Shown: positions 13,601 to 26,965 of the stretch, piece after piece | Numbering within the stretch: position 1 is the first letter of the stretch | Layout: every line of letters begins with the position of its first letter | Assembly: GCF_954871325.1 (NCBI RefSeq) | Contig: NC_088779.1 | Location: 9,550,846 to 9,614,845, forward strand | Direction: 5' to 3' | Length of the DNA: 64,000 bases | Origin: Gordionus sp. m RMFG-2023 | Lineage: Eukaryota > Nematomorpha > Gordioida > Chordodea > Parachordodidae | Program-made: the position numbers and the translations under genes | Notes under the pieces: generated by a model | What the model was told of the DNA's origin: nothing | What the model saw: only the letters and a program-made list of their open reading frames with translations | Databases searched by the model: none

Positions 13601-16600
13601 TTATATTATAACATATGCTTATAATAAAACACAGGATGCTATTGAATGGCCAAAAATTTGATTTCGAAAATCCATTGGAGACATTTCACGATAGATTGAT
13701 AAGTGAGAAAATATTCTTTTTAAAAAATTTAAATAAGCCATTTTCGAAAAATATAACTACAATTAAAGAAACTTTTAATTTCATTTATAAAAATAAAGAA
13801 TAACATAATGCTTATTTCCTTTCTTTATATATGAAGGAGGCTTTTTTACCGCAAAAAATGGAATTTCATTGAAATTAAGGAACGAATTGAATTATATCAA
13901 GTTCCACAAACAATTACACGCTCATAACTCTCGATTGTTGAAGGAAATTGTGACCCTTCGAAACGTAAGTTATTTGTTAGGTTGAATAGTTTATCTGTAA
14001 CGACGGGCTAGGCAATTCATATATTAAAAATTGTGGGCAGGGCCGAAATATATAAAATATTAGCAGGACCTCGCAAATCTCTGATTTTTCGTATAATTTT
14101 AACAGGCCTGGCATTAAAACTTTGATATTTTTTGAATAGCAAACTAATATTTTGATAACTATTTGAAAATAAATTACAATATGCTTATTTCTTTGTATTT
14201 TAAAATCTATCTAAATTAAAAAACTAAATCCATAAGATTTAAAGTAAAAAAAAAATTAAACAAGTTATTTATGGATATTATTTAAATACAAACATACATT
14301 GCAGATATCAAACAATTAATTTGAAACTAGAAAGAAATAGATAACCAAAGAGATGAGATATAAGAGTCTTCATTGATATAAGGAAAAAATTAGATATCGA
14401 TATTAAAAAATGTAACGGCCGAAAGTACAAAAATATTTAACTAGCTGGGATAACTTTTAGTAAATTTAAGTGGGCAAGGCCTCATTTTTCTATATCTTAA
14501 CTGACCGGAACCGAGCAAAAAATATTACATGCCCAGCATATAAGCTTGTGCTTAAGTTTTTAATAGGGCAAGCCTTGCAGATATCCACATAATATATCGT
14601 TACTCTATACATTACTGAGCTTCCTATTTACAATTTAGGAAGGGAGAGGGGGGGTTTATTTTTCTAATGAGATCCCTTTTAAATATTTAAATATATATAT
14701 TTGACTGTCAAACAAATTATTTATAGCTTGTCTTCCAACAAGCCGAAAGGCTTATTCCCAAAGAAAATGACGTTTACAATGTATCCACCTTCATACCGAG
14801 ATTGTGTCCTCCGTTGTCATTCATGCTCCCAGTATACCAAAATAACGACTCAAAGAAATTCAATACTAGTAAAGACATCGCAACGGGCTCTAAGCTTAAC
14901 CTAACGAGTAAAGATCGTTCGATGAATATGGATCATACCAAGTAACCAAGTTGAATGTTTTGAATTAAAGATTAAACTTTATTGTACAAAAGATGAAGTG
15001 TCAAACTGAATCTTAAAACTGGTATTAACCGTAATTATTTATCGAACCTGAGCGTAAATTTTGTCATTAAACCTCTAAAATGTTTTGTAAACCGGTTTGA
15101 ATTTTGTTACATAAGAGCTATTTAGCAGACCCGAACCGTTATTGTTATTTATAACGGTTCAGTTTGGTTACGGTTCAGTATGTAAAAAACTATAATGGTT
15201 ACATTTTGGTTACGGTTCTTAAGCAAAAATTTATAAAGGTTCGGTTCAGCTAATTATCATGGTTTATAAAATTCATTACGGTTAAATTTATTTTTAATGA
15301 ATTATATATAAAAAAAATATATAAGATTCAAAATAACTTATTTTTAAATATATTATTTGAACGAATAAGTAATATATTTTCTAATAAAAATGAATTCCTT
15401 TTTGTTCGTTGTGACGATAAGATAACACAAATTTTAGTCACGAAAAGGCTCTTTCAACAGAAATTTGTGTTGCGGGAACCGCCAGTACTAAAAGAGCAAG
15501 TTTATATAATTCTGGATATTCAAATTATTTTTATTTCTAAAATATAAAAACTGAACCGGTTTAAACCGGTTTAACCTTTTTTTATAAAGGTTCTTTTTAC
15601 TCCTTCAAAAAATAATTATATCGGTTCGGTTACGGTTCATATATTTATAACGGTTTATAATGGTTTAACGGTTCGTTACGGTCACTCCGGGTTTCTGCTA
15701 TTTAGAGATTATGATAAATAAATATGATAGAAAAGCATAATAGTCGCCATTTTTAGATATCTTTTTTGTATATTGCTATTTGATGATGCCAACTGCGCTT
15801 GTTATCGTATTATGTATACTCAATAAAATTTACATTCTTTCTCCTAATTGATAATAAATTAACGGCTGAATTGTACGGCTCAATAGTTGATAAATAACAG
15901 AGACCTGTAAAAGTCGAAATTTAAGGCCCCCTCCCTTTTGAAAAAAAATTTCCATTTTCAAGCCCACCCCAGATTGTTTCTTACCTTACCCGAAATTTTT
16001 AAAATTTTAAATTAACGGAAAATATGAGCGGTAAACGTTTTCATTTTCAAACTTAGCGATAAAATTTTAATTTATTTTTAGAAATCGGCTTGACCTTGAT
16101 TTAAAAAATTTTTAAATCCAGTCTGGCATAGGATTTCAAAATACACCATTTTAGTCAGTTAATCTAGATTTCGGGCCTCCAGGTTTCTGGTAAATGCTTA
16201 GTTGCTATTTATAAATTATATTTGTTGATCAATAATAATTTTTTTTAAAAAACACGTTATTTGTGCTAGAGACCTTCATGGGCCTAGATTTTAGAACCAA
16301 GCCCGGCCCAGGCCCATCGTAAAAAAAATTTTAAGCCCAGGCCCGGCCCGTTTTTAATATTTAAAAAATTCCCAAGCCCGGCCCAAGCCCGCTATAATAT
16401 TTAAAAAATTTCCCAAGCCGGCCCAAGCCCATAAAATTATTTTATGTAAACTTAACTTATGCTGAAGTAATACTAATAGAAATATAATATTTTATTTAGT
16501 AATAATATATATATAATATTAATAAATGATATAAACAAAATTTTAATTTATATTTTCAAATTTTATGTTGTATATATTCATAACCTTTATAGTTTATGAA

Positions 16601-18769
16601 ATTATGTCCTTTTTGAGTTTTCTAATTAAAATTTTATTTTCAAATATTATAAAAAGTTTACTTGAATATCTATTTGTCTACGTCTAACAATTGTTTTTAA
16701 ATTTTCTGCTACTGTTGGGATTTTCCTTTGAATTTGACGCTAACTTGGGAAAATATATGTCATATCGAAAATGTTGGCCATCTTTGGAACATTTTGGGAA
16801 TATTCCCTGATTTTCGCTGTTTCGTGCCCAGGCCGTTGTGTTAAGTTAAGTAAAATTATACCAATTTCCGATTTAAAAAAATATATACTCTCCCAAGGTG
16901 TATAGGAAATTTGATAAATAACACTAATAAAATCAGAATGTTTTGTTATATTTGTCCTATTAAATATCCTTAAAATAAGCTAAATTTGAATTTAAAAATT
17001 TAGGCCCACCCGGCCCAAGCCATATTACAAAAATTTCCAACGAACCCAAGCCCGGCCCAGGCCCGCTAGTTTATATGGGCCGGGCTTGGGCCATGGGCCG
17101 GCCCGGCCCATGAAGGTCTCTAATTTGTGCTGTAGATTTTTAAGGATAAATTTTTTACAGAAATCTTTATTTTTATCGGGATCTAAAACTGCTTAAAAAA
17201 ATTATTTGTTTTGTAAACCTTTCCACAATAATGGAAACCCGAATTAGGGCTCAGGAATTATAAACTCTATTTAGCGGAAATTTTGATAAGAAAAACTTCA
17301 AAACCAATTTTCTGAAAGAGGCTGAAAAAGGGCAGAACCCGCCCCGGGTCCTATTAACAATGGGTTCGATAGGTTTCGGTTTCAAGTCTCAAGATGTCTA
17401 ACCAAACAATTTTAAATTTTGAACCCTAATTTGGGTTAACAACCCGGGGATAACCTATATGATCTTGCCACACTTACTTCGACCTTCATATCCGAAATTT
17501 CTTCGAAATTAATTTTTTTAAAGCTTATTAGATGAGTTTATCTGGAGTATTTCTATAATATATGATAGAATTTAATTGTAAAATAGTAATAGGGATAATA
17601 AAATACGTTGTTATACTGCATATTAACCATATATAATGACGAATAATCTAAACTTCTTATATCTTGAGGATTTTCAGAAATTTTTTATTATTGTAATTTT
17701 TGTCTTCCAATTTTTATCAGTATAGAATTAATGTTTAGTCAGTATAATAGAATATCAGTATTGAATATAAAAGAACAGATAACTTAAGATGGAAGGTAGG
17801 GTTAGACAGGTGTGACTGATTACCCAAATGGACGAATACTTGATATGGCTAGGGAAGCATGCAGAATGGTTAAGTATTATAATATTGTATCGACAATTCA
17901 TACTTTTGGAATTTAAAAAAATATTTTTTACCTATCGATATCAAAAAATTAATACATTTTTTATAGTTTTTTAAAAAATTCTTATTTTTAAAAATATAAA
18001 TTGTTACCTTTTTCGTTTATTATGAATATTTTTACATTATAAGACGTTGGAAAATCATTAAAAATCGAATACGAGATGAAATCAGAGAGTCGAATGACCA
18101 TAAAATGTCGCATGAAATGGAACATCAGGATTCGCTGCATGAAATATCTAGCACTTCATCCGAAGAAGAAGACTACGAACTAACCTTTACAAATACCTTT
18201 CTTTCGCAAAGGTAACTTTACTAGCGTAATATTATCTAAATATAAAATTGGCCGCAATCATTTGTTTACATTTTTGAAACCTATACATTTTTTTAGCCAT
18301 CTGAATAAGACGAATTCAAAAACATCAGAGCCTAACCACTTAAAAGAAATATAAATATCATCATTTTGCAACTCATAACGAAGAAAATTGTAATCCAAAT
18401 TTTTACCTGTTTTATATAGTTTTTTTATTACAAAATTTATTTGTAAAATTATCTCAGAAATATATATAATAATTATAGTCACCTATTTTTTTTGAATAAT
18501 ATAATAATAAAGTAGACCAATCCATATAGTACATAGGAAAAGCTTGAAAATGAATATTTTTTTTAAAGTATAGTTGATGAATAAATAAAAAAAATATACA
18601 TTATCTGCTAAGTTTATAAATTTTTTTTTGTAGCCTATGCCGTAAAAATAAACAATCATTCTTTTTTTTTAAAAAAAGAAGTTTACCAAAATTTATCTGC
18701 CAAATAAAACAGGCAGTCTCGGAAGAAAAACCGAACATGGAATTTTATAAACTTTTCAAACCAAATTAA
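10692..18769 (+). CDS. Eight-exon gene for an unrecognised 273-residue protein
   Basis: Exons read: 10692-10766 (ATG at 10701), 11810-11865, 13635-13702, 13837-13964, 14727-14907, 17810-17873, 18044-18211, 18679-18769 (TAA). Junction phases are 0, 2, 1, 0, 1, 2, 2 and each agrees with the next entry; the coding length from the ATG is 822 nt. Donors include GAAAC/gtaagt and CAAAG/gtaact; acceptors include catctttag and ttatttatag. An AATAAA lies at 18775. Features: a charged helical stretch at about 65-105 (KLRNELNYIKFHKQLHAH), a basic helix (RMVKRWKIIKNRIRDEI) and an acidic Ser patch (STSSEEEDYE). No domain, signal peptide or membrane segment was recognised. The intron before 17810 holds two or three hAT MITEs. 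An alternative donor at 14941 exists but breaks the phase. More 5' exons are possible. Confidence 0.6.
13147..13351. mobile_element. hAT-type MITE, TAGTGTTGTTAA family
   Basis: 205 bp. Ends TAGTGTTGTTAAACGGCTC and TACTGTTGTTAAACGGCTC (reverse strand). Flanks gtgagtag and gtgagtaa match 7 of 8. It lies in the second intron of the 10.7-18.8 kb gene. Confidence 0.9.
14150..14600. repeat. Dispersed repeat shared with 46780-47070
   Basis: Similar stretches in the same order in both places, for example GTCTTCATTGATATAAGG here and GTCTTAATTGACATTGGGG there, then AAAATTAGATAT in both. Family not identified. Confidence 0.5.
15126..15697 (-). mobile_element. hAT element, internally deleted
   Basis: 572 bp between perfect 8-bp duplications ctatttag (15118-15125 and 15698-15705). 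Ends CAGACCCGAACCG and CAGAAACCCGG (reverse strand), with many AACGGTT subterminal motifs. A transposase C-terminal relic lies inside on the minus strand. Confidence 0.9.
15355..15500 (-). pseudogene. hAT transposase C-terminal fragment
   Basis: The minus strand reads VPATQISVERAFS followed by a stop, then a further stretch matching the KF(V)LS...RR...EN(I)L pattern of the hAT dimerisation domain. Only about 45 codons are left and the frame is broken. Confidence 0.75.
15898..16189. mobile_element. hAT-type MITE, GGCCC family (diverged)
   Basis: Ends CAGAGACCTG and CAGAAACCTGG (reverse strand). Flanks ataaataa and gtaaatgc match 5 of 8 only. Subterminal CCCC/GGCC stretches as in the other family members. 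Confidence 0.55.
16267..17122. mobile_element. hAT-type non-autonomous element, GGCCC family
   Basis: 856 bp with a perfect 18-bp inverted terminal repeat TAGAGACCTTCATGGGCC and a perfect 8-bp duplication atttgtgc (16259-16266 and 17123-17130). Both ends carry arrays of GGCCCGGCCCAAGCCC motifs; the AT-rich middle has no ORF of note. The intact ends suggest a fairly recent insertion. It lies in an intron of the 10.7-18.8 kb gene. Confidence 0.93.
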
Positions 18770-19880
18770 GCGTAAATAAACCTTATTCATTCTGTATCCA
18801 GGATTCCAAACAAATATTCCAATAAAAAAAGAGATAATAAAGATATTGAGTATTTAAATTTTATCTTATTTAAATTACTTTTTTTTGAACCAAAACAATG
18901 TTAAACGAAAATTAATTAAAAAATAATATTTTTAGATGGATAATTTAATTGACATAATATTATTATGAATTAATATAAGTCGAAATATAGTATGATATAA
19001 TTAGTTATATTAAATAATTTTAAAAATATTTTACAAGGCTTAAAATTTAAAATTGTAATATCTTTCGTAAAAATAAAATGATTTGGGCTCGAATTATATT
19101 ATGTCAGTTCTCCCTTGTTGAGGGCAGATCTCCGTTTATAAATTTAGTTTAAGTCGATATTCTCTATATTAAAAATTAAAAATGTTCCCTTATTTCAGCA
19201 GAAATTTTTTAAAAAAGAATTTTTTTATATAATTATTTTACCCAAATTTTTTTAAATAAATTTAGATTTCAAATATCAAAAATCTTAATAGAAAAGATTT
19301 ATTTAAATTTTTTAAAATTATAAACCTTGATTAGTCAAATTTCTAATGGGTAATATTATTACTATTATAAGTAGTAGCAGTGTCATTATCTAATACAAGA
19401 TATGTCCAAAATGCACTAGACATAAATATCAGTCATGACATTTGATTGGCAAATACGATCCCATAGAATAATTTTAAAATATTGAATTGCTCATACTCTA
19501 AGTGCATTGAAAAAAGGAATATATATTGTTTTAAAATGGTATGAAATCACAAAGAAAAAAAAACTACTACAAAAATAGGTGTATATAAAAATTTCAATGC
19601 GCCGTGTGTATAATAATAATATATATTTGGAAAAAAGGAAGCAAAGCAAAGATGGGTAAACTTAAAAAAAAAATTGCACTATAGATTTAAAAGGAAATTC
19701 TTTGTTCCAATTAATAATAATTTCGATTATACCTCCTGTACCTGATTCCTCCTTATTTCTAAGAATGTTTTTCACCTCCAAACATTCCTATGGCAATAAC
19801 TAGGTATGAAAATGTATTGGTTAAGCTAAACCATATTTGTTTTTCTTATATATTTTAGCGATTTTTAGGACAGAGTTTGA

Positions 19881-20024
19881 TTTTGTCACAAAATCAAGGC
19901 AGATAATTTAAACAGAAAGGGTGATAGTAGATCTATTGAAGTTACTATTAAAAAGATCCATAGATTCCAGGGTTTAACTTGGGATATTGACTTATTTAAA
20001 GCTTTCAATAATATTGTTAAATAA
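19881..20024 (+). CDS. Candidate terminal exon, unrecognised
   Basis: An open frame without an ATG, ending at TAA 20022-20024, with plausible coding content (KGDSRSIEVTIKKIHRF, then GLTWDIDLFKAF). AG sites at about 19868 and 19914 could serve as acceptors. It lies on the same strand as the gene ending at 18769 but past that gene's stop and polyA signal. It could belong to another gene or to a decayed repeat. Confidence 0.22.
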   Translation, partial: FCHKIKADNLNRKGDSRSIEVTIKKIHRFQGLTWDIDLFKAFNNIVK

Positions 20025-20237
20025 TTTACAACGAGATTGCCGCCAACATGAAAACTTACTATATTAGAGATTATGGGCTAGATATTTTAAAATCTTTAAA
20101 AAAAACAAGGTTAAACGTAAAATAATTTTATTTCTGATGACCAGCGATTTCAAAAATAATAGAGGGTTCCCTTGAATGTGAGAAAAAAAGACCCCAAATT
20201 AAAGAATTACCATTATACTCTAAAATTTACTTCCTAT

Positions 20238-20400
20238 GATAAACGGCTCAATTTAAGCCGATTTTTCAATATTTTTTCCAGAGAAATATTACGAAAGCCT
20301 TAAAATTTTAGTCATAGATGGCAAAAAAGGTTTGAAAATCTATTAGCAAAATCTTATAAGTTTAGCCTATTAAGCCAAAGCTTAGCCTTCTAGCAAACAA
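20238..20400. repeat. Partial TAGTGTTGTTAA-family MITE
   Basis: Starts TAAACGGCTCAATTTAAGCC and shares the inner GCCTTAAAATTTTAG-like and TTTAGCCT words of the copy at 13147. Outer ends are worn away. Confidence 0.4.
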
Positions 20401-21578
20401 AAATAGTTATAGTTATTAGTGGTAGAATAAGATGTAACTCACTGATTAAAAAAGACTATTATCCATATTTTAAAATAAGTTAGAGCATAGTCGAATCTCT
20501 TATGCCATAAGCAGCTCAGCAACCATTTCAATATCTTATCTTGCTCAATTAAGTATTAATATAAATTTTAATATTTATCTCGTTTTTCGGGATACGTTCA
20601 TTTCTTATATGTAACTGGTGTCCACCTTATTATCCTTATTTACTTCTATTGTCTAAAGACTATTATATTCCTTATAGTCAAAGTTTAGTATGAAACTTGC
20701 GTTTCTTCAAGCTTATCAATTTGATATGTTTATTATATCTTTTAACTGTATCTTGTCATTTTATCCATCAATCCTATCATTTCTTCTATTTAATTATTTA
20801 AACTACCATATATTTGATAGTGCAAATTCAATATTTTTGAACTCATATTGCCTTTCAAATTATACCCATCAATTCCAATTATAATTTCACGATTAGATTT
20901 TCGCTAAATTGCGTTATCATATAATATTTGTCTTTTTTATACTTGTACTTTTGACCTTTTTATTTTCTATACATTTTACAAATAATTTAGTTAAACTAAT
21001 CAACCATCTCTTTTTCTTTATGTATAGTAGGGAAGCAGCGGGTAGATAAGTCTGAAAGTGAAATGATATATTGTTATTTCTGTGGTTTCACCAAATTATT
21101 ATATAGGGAATTATAAAAAATATTTTTAAAGTCCGAAGTACAAATATTTTTGTGTCCCTCTAAATTTTTCCATCAATTTTCTAAAACGCTACACTAGCAC
21201 AGATGATAATATATCTTCCATAAAACCTAACAAATCTTCTACTTTACGTAAATCAGTGAAAAATGATTTTGATTATATTGTCCAAAGATTCTAAACCTTC
21301 GTTCCTCAATTTGTTTTTGCAGATGGGAATCTTACTATTTTTTAAATATCTTGTCCATCATTGTGGAAATTTATGATGAAAGAAGGGATCAATCTACTAA
21401 AATTCGATGATTGTTTTTAAACCAGACATTTATTTTTGAAAGCAATATAGGGTAACGATTTTGGTATTTTTTAAAATTAATATTAATTTTACCAGAAAAT
21501 AATTCATTATAATCGCATATTTCAAAAATCTTGCTTGAATAATTATTTCGCTTATTAGTTGCACTTAGAACCTTTCAT

Positions 21579-21900
21579 AGTCGTATCTAAGATTTTCCTA
21601 AGGCGGGGAGCACTATTAGATTGGGGTTTCCTCCATAAATTTTATTGTAGGTGGATAGATCCACGTTATAACTTTTATATCTAAAAAATTTAAAAAATTA
21701 TTAACGGTTATTTATTTTTCTTTAAATTATCGTTTGGTAGTGGTATATTATATATATTTTGGGGGCAGGGAAGAGTGGGGTAGGTGTTAAGAGGAGGGGG
21801 GGGGTAGATTTTGTTCACTTAATATGATATTTTTGAGGAAAAACAAATTTCTGAAGGGGGGTGGAATTTCCCCCTGCCCCTCTTATATACGCTAATAAAC
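21579..21900. mobile_element. Possible hAT-like element with G/C tracts
   Basis: AGTCGTATCTAAGATTTTCC at the left and GCCCCTCTTATATACGCTAA at the right resemble inverted ends; several G runs lie inside. Duplication not resolved. Confidence 0.35.
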
Positions 21901-23259
21901 ATATTAATGTATAAAAAATTTAGTTGTGCAAAAATAAACCAATAAGAGATATGCTCGGGCCCAAAAAATTTTGGACCGATTCAAAAAATAGCACAAAAAT
22001 TTTATTCGGGTCGGGCAATTTGTGCGTAATAAATTCTTTGACTGAGCTGCCTGAAAATCTTAATTGATAAATTTTTTCGGGCCAAGTCGGGCCAAAAATT
22101 ATATGTGTACGGCTGAAACCCTTTTTCAATTCTTGACAGGTCGGTTCGGATCGTTACTGCAATTTATTATAAATAAATATAAAGCATATTGCTGGAAAAA
22201 TAAAAATAACAGAATTTAATTTTCTTCTACGAGCTCATTTAGCCCCACCACACCGAAGAAAATAAATTGATTAAAGTTTCACGTTTTTTATATACAAAAT
22301 AATTGTTTTGTAAAATCATTTAGCCCAACCGAGGGAGGCAGCTGATTTATAGGAATTCTTATTGGGTTTTATAAAAATTAAATTTCTTTTTTATTATATT
22401 AAATCTTTTTTATTTTTATCTCACAACGAAAAAGTGTAAATAAGTTGAATCCAGACTAATATTTTATGCTTTAAACAATGCCGTTTTATTTATTTAAATG
22501 ATAAAAAATATCCTTTTTTAATGTTGATTCTCACTGTCAAAAGTTAGATAACAAGTAAACAGTTTAACTACCTTTATGTTTTGCTTTTGTAGTTATCACA
22601 ATGGGAAGAGATTTTTAAAAAAACTTACATATTAATTAATAATATTAGGTAAACATTACCTGTATCCTATTTCATGAACTATTTGAAAGCGGCTTACTAT
22701 ATGAGAACTTTTGAAACTTTTAATAATATTTTCGGTCTAGTTCTTTGATAAAAAAAACATGTAAATTTTATTTTAAATGTAAATTAAAGGAGTTCGAATA
22801 AATAAAATAAGAAAGTAATAGCAAATTGACAATTTCACAGGTTCTAGCTTTTCTTAATGATTTTTTATATTTATTTCTCTTATAAATATACAAATGTAAG
22901 ATATGATTATTTGCTTATCAGCAAAAAAAAAATCAAATCAAATTTATAATAATAATTAGTTTACAAAAGCATCATAAGAATAAAAAAGGATTTTATATTT
23001 ATAACATGAAAAAGTACGATTTCATCCAAATTTATAAATCACAATTTTAAATAACATGCATATTTTTCAACACTTCTAGTTAATTTTTTTTCTATATTCG
23101 TTGTTTAAAATTTATATGTCATGATAACAAGCAAAAAAAACGTAATAATCAAAAATCGCTATTTATAATGTAGCGGAAGTAAGCAAAGCTATCGATTATT
23201 TTTAAATAACGAATTCAGTAAACATCCAGGATCTGAACCGTAGCAAATATCGGTCTAGG

Positions 23260-23390
23260 TTCCGTTTTACTGGCGGGAGTGGGCGGGTGAGCATAACTAG
23301 TTTAAACCTTGGGCGGGTGAGCGGGCGGGTTTTTAAAAATGGGCAGGTGGGCGTTCGGGTTAAAAGCCGCCCACTATCTCTAGTTCAGAT
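23260..23390. repeat. GGCGGG-rich island
   Basis: Repeated GGGCGGGTGAGC motifs in an AT-rich setting, ending GCCGCCCACTATCTCTAG, close to the TAGAGA ends of the GGCCC hAT family. Probably a worn terminus of a related element. Confidence 0.45.
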
Positions 23391-24772
23391 AAATATAATA
23401 GTTAAAATTTCGGTTCGTAAAAAATAATAATATAAATTAATCACAAATGATATATCTAATATCAAAAAGAAATAAGAAACTTTGATTATAATCGCATTAT
23501 TGATGCAAATTTATAAAAAATTATTAGATGCCTTCCTCCTTCATTATTTATCCCATTCTCCGGCCTGCTAAATGCACCGGTATAACATATCTTTTTATTT
23601 GGTTATTTCTTGTCAATCGACTCAACTTTGTTTTTTAAACTCATTTTATTAATCGTGATATTCACTTAGATTGGGAATAGTCGTCTTAGCTGTTACTCGA
23701 GTAGAGGGACAGAAATATATCGATTTTTAAAAAAGTTTAAAAATTAATATATCGTTATCAGAGGCCTGCACTCTGTAGACCGACACTGAACAAGACGGCT
23801 TTGTCGATTTTTAAATATATACATATAAACTTAAAAGATAAAAGTTGATACAGCTAGGCCGGATTCTCGAAAATTTTTTTTCGAAAGCTTATACCAAATG
23901 TCCTTTTGCTTTATGGTCAAATCAAATATAATTTTAGGCTGAGCAGAAAATTTTTGAAAATTTCAATTTGTCAGTTCCAGCGACTCGTTAATATAAATTA
24001 ATCAATTGGAATATAATAAATCATATTTTTACAAATCCTTTTTTCAATTTCCCTTTTATATAATTTACCAAACACAGCGAAAATTATTCCGAAATAACAA
24101 ATTGATTAATTTGAAACACAAATAACTTATAAAACTATATTTTAATTTTTTTAAAAAATTTGAGCATCTATTAAAGATAGGAAATAATATTATTGAGTAA
24201 ATTTTAAAATTCTATGTTAATTTTGAGAGACTATACTTTATTTAATTAATACTAGGGGAGACCGAGGATAGTTTTATCCCGGGGCTCCTAATTTCTTCTC
24301 AAATAATTTAAAAACTAATAAACGTTGAGATTTGAAATTTAATGTATTGTAATAAAGTGCTTAAATAGGTCTAAAAATGCCCAAAAAATTGCACATGAGA
24401 AATTTTAAATTCAAATTTAAATTTTAACACGTCAAAAGTAACTTTTACATTTTGACAAATAAAATGTTACTCAGACCAAATATCAATAATAAGTGATAAA
24501 ATAAAGTCAATATTATTATGCATAAAAATATTGACAATATTTATGGTAATTTAATATCCCTAAATTAAATTAAATTAATTGTGTAGATAGGGCAGGCTTT
24601 GGTGGGGTATGTATTAGACATTTTTAGGCAGGGATTATTTTGAATTAAAAAAGTTCAACTAAATTTTTAAGAAAATTATAAGCCACTAGTTTGTATACAG
24701 CCCGAATGACAATAGGAAGATGGTCTTATTTTTTGTAAATTTATCATGAAAAGATTTTCCATTCATAAAAAT

Positions 24773-24991
24773 CAGAGGCCTACAGAGGTACCATTTGTAC
24801 CGCCCAGCCCGGATTTTTTTAAAAAATTTTTTATCGGCTCGTTTTTAAAAAAAGATTTTTCTAGGCCGGCCCGGATTTTTTTAAAAAATATTTTCATCAG
24901 GCCTGGCCAGGTCCGAGTATATTTAAAAAATTAAAATACGGTTCGGCCCATGTTCCCGAGCCGGGCTTAGCGCCGGGCTTGCAGGTCTCTG
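24773..24991. mobile_element. hAT-type MITE, GGCCC family
   Basis: 219 bp. Ends CAGAGGCCTACAG and CAGAGACCTGCAAG (reverse strand); perfect 8-bp duplication ataaaaat on both sides (24765-24772, 24992-24999). GGCCCGG subterminal motifs. Confidence 0.92.
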
Positions 24992-25029
24992 ATAAAAATC
25001 TTCAAAATTTACTTAAACTGCGCGAATAT

Positions 25030-25180
25030 TAAAAACCGGGACGGGCAACTTCAGTAAAAATATGAAACCGGCCTGGAAACTGGGTCTGACGGAAATTTTG
25101 TTTAGCCGGGCCGGACAAAAACTAAATTTCCTCTAGGTCGGGCCCGGAAATTTTCCCATTTGTAGACCATTGATAAGTAT
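25030..25180. repeat. Worn fragment of GGCCC family
   Basis: GGGCCCGGAAATTTTCCC and GCCGGGCCGGAC motifs as in neighbouring copies, without recognisable ends. Confidence 0.45.
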
Positions 25181-26140
25181 AATTTGTGTTTAAGAACTCT
25201 CAAAAAAAATCTTAGAACGAAATGAATTTTTTTTTTAAAAAATGATTTTTATTAGCATAATTAATAACCCATTCAGCTTTATATTTAATATTAATTTAAA
25301 ATTTAAATCATTTTTTTAAACGATTTTTTTTTTAGCTAGTACAACCTATTATTATTAATTGTCATTCTCAATTCATTAATTTTTTTTTATAACTTATTAA
25401 TAAAAAATGATTTATAAATAATGAATTTGTTAAATATATAATTATACTCACATTCGGAGTAAAAACAATAACCCATCCTTATAAAAACAGGTAACATTTT
25501 GAGATCATTGTGACATTACAAATTATTAGTTTATATATAAACTTACAACAAAATAAAAATTTCCATTTAAAAATTCTTTATTTTTACTTTTATTATACGG
25601 AGATAATTTACAATTCTTCTTAGTTTACAAATTACAATGAATAAATCTATTCATTTTTTTTGTCATTTAATTTAAACAAAATTTTATACAAAAAATATAT
25701 GATAAAAGTATAAAAAAAAATAACAATTAAAAATAAAATAGTCTACCAATTTTTTTTAAAAAGTCAAGCAAGTTAAAAAAATAAAATAAATTGTTTTGTA
25801 TATTTTTATAGCGGAATATAGAGAAAATTTTAAACTCTTTATAAGGACATTAACTTATTTTTTTTTCAAATTATTAAATATATTTAAATTTAAATAATAA
25901 AAACGCTAAACTATAATGCATGATAAATTTAATTTAGCGGTATGAGTTTAATAATTGATTTGTTTTATTGTTTTTACAAAAAATGATATTATTGTCAATT
26001 CCAAAGGAGTAATTAAAAAAAATATATAATAAATTAATGTAAAATTTTAAAAATAAATATTTTATTTTATTTTATTTTTAAATTTAAATTTTTTATAAAA
26101 AAAAATCATTCACTTTAAAAACAATAAGATTCTGGGCAAA

Positions 26141-26965
26141 TCATCTTCTGATATCATGAAATTTAATCCATAGCCAAAATGGTAAATTTTTAAAGTTAAT
26201 AAAAAAATCTAATTTAATATCCATTTCCTTGTTATTAATGTTTATAATACGGCAAATATGGTTCGTCATTGAATATAAGTAAAAAAATAAAAAATCAGCT
26301 GAGCCCTGAGGCGCTAGCTTATTTATTTTTTTCCAGCTCAATCTTCAAATGTAAACCTTTGTCTAAACCGTATTGGAGTCATTCAGATGAGATTGAACGA
26401 TTTATAAATATGAATTCTTATCATTTTTATTGCATGTACAAATTTTCTTTATCATAACCTATAAATTCAAATAATAAGACATTTATTCAATTCGATTTTC
26501 TATTTTATAAAATAAATAAAAAGAATAAAAAATTTGTTGTTATTACGGCAACGAATCTTTCTCGATTTAGGCAATTTAAATATATTTGTGATGATGTCAC
26601 ATTGTGAATGTAAATATACATTTTATACAGTGATTGGGTGTGACGGACTTTTCAAAAATATCATAGGGCGTATTACTGACAAGAAGATGATTCGTTAGCA
26701 TGATATTATTTTAAAGATATAGTATATAATAAAAATGGTTACTGAAAACTGATCTCACTTTATAATAAAACTTATTAACCAATAAGAAATATGCACAATT
26801 AAGGATAAAATATATTAAAGCACGAGGAAAATAAAATATAAAAGTACAAAAAAAGGTTTTGATTATCAATGAAAAATGGTAATCTAACATACAATAAATT
26901 AAATAATGTCTGTAAGAGATAAAAATATGCCCAGCTCCGTCTAAATCGAGTTCGAGTATGTCCAT
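26141..26965 (-). CDS. Two weak minus-strand exon candidates
   Basis: At 26965 an ATG in good context opens MDILELDLDGAGHIFISY, followed by a gtatgt donor in phase 1. At 26341-26141 another frame reads GSADFLFFYLYSMTNHICRI and ends FWLWIKFHDIRR before TGA; an AG at ggctcag gives phase 1. The two could be joined, but the sequence is AT-rich and hydrophobic and no domain is recognised. Treat as a lead only. Confidence 0.18.

Noticed and set aside
17460-17540. Minus-strand mini-exon ending GTCGAA/gtaagt
   Set aside because: The donor is excellent but the open frame is very short, with no partner exon or start found; it lies antisense in an intron of the 10.7-18.8 kb gene.
21920-22129. 69-codon minus-strand ORF
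   Set aside because: Made of CGGGC/GGCCC-type worn transposon terminus; no coding signal.
24746-24934. 62-codon ORF
   Set aside because: It is the translated subterminal array of the MITE at 24773-24991.
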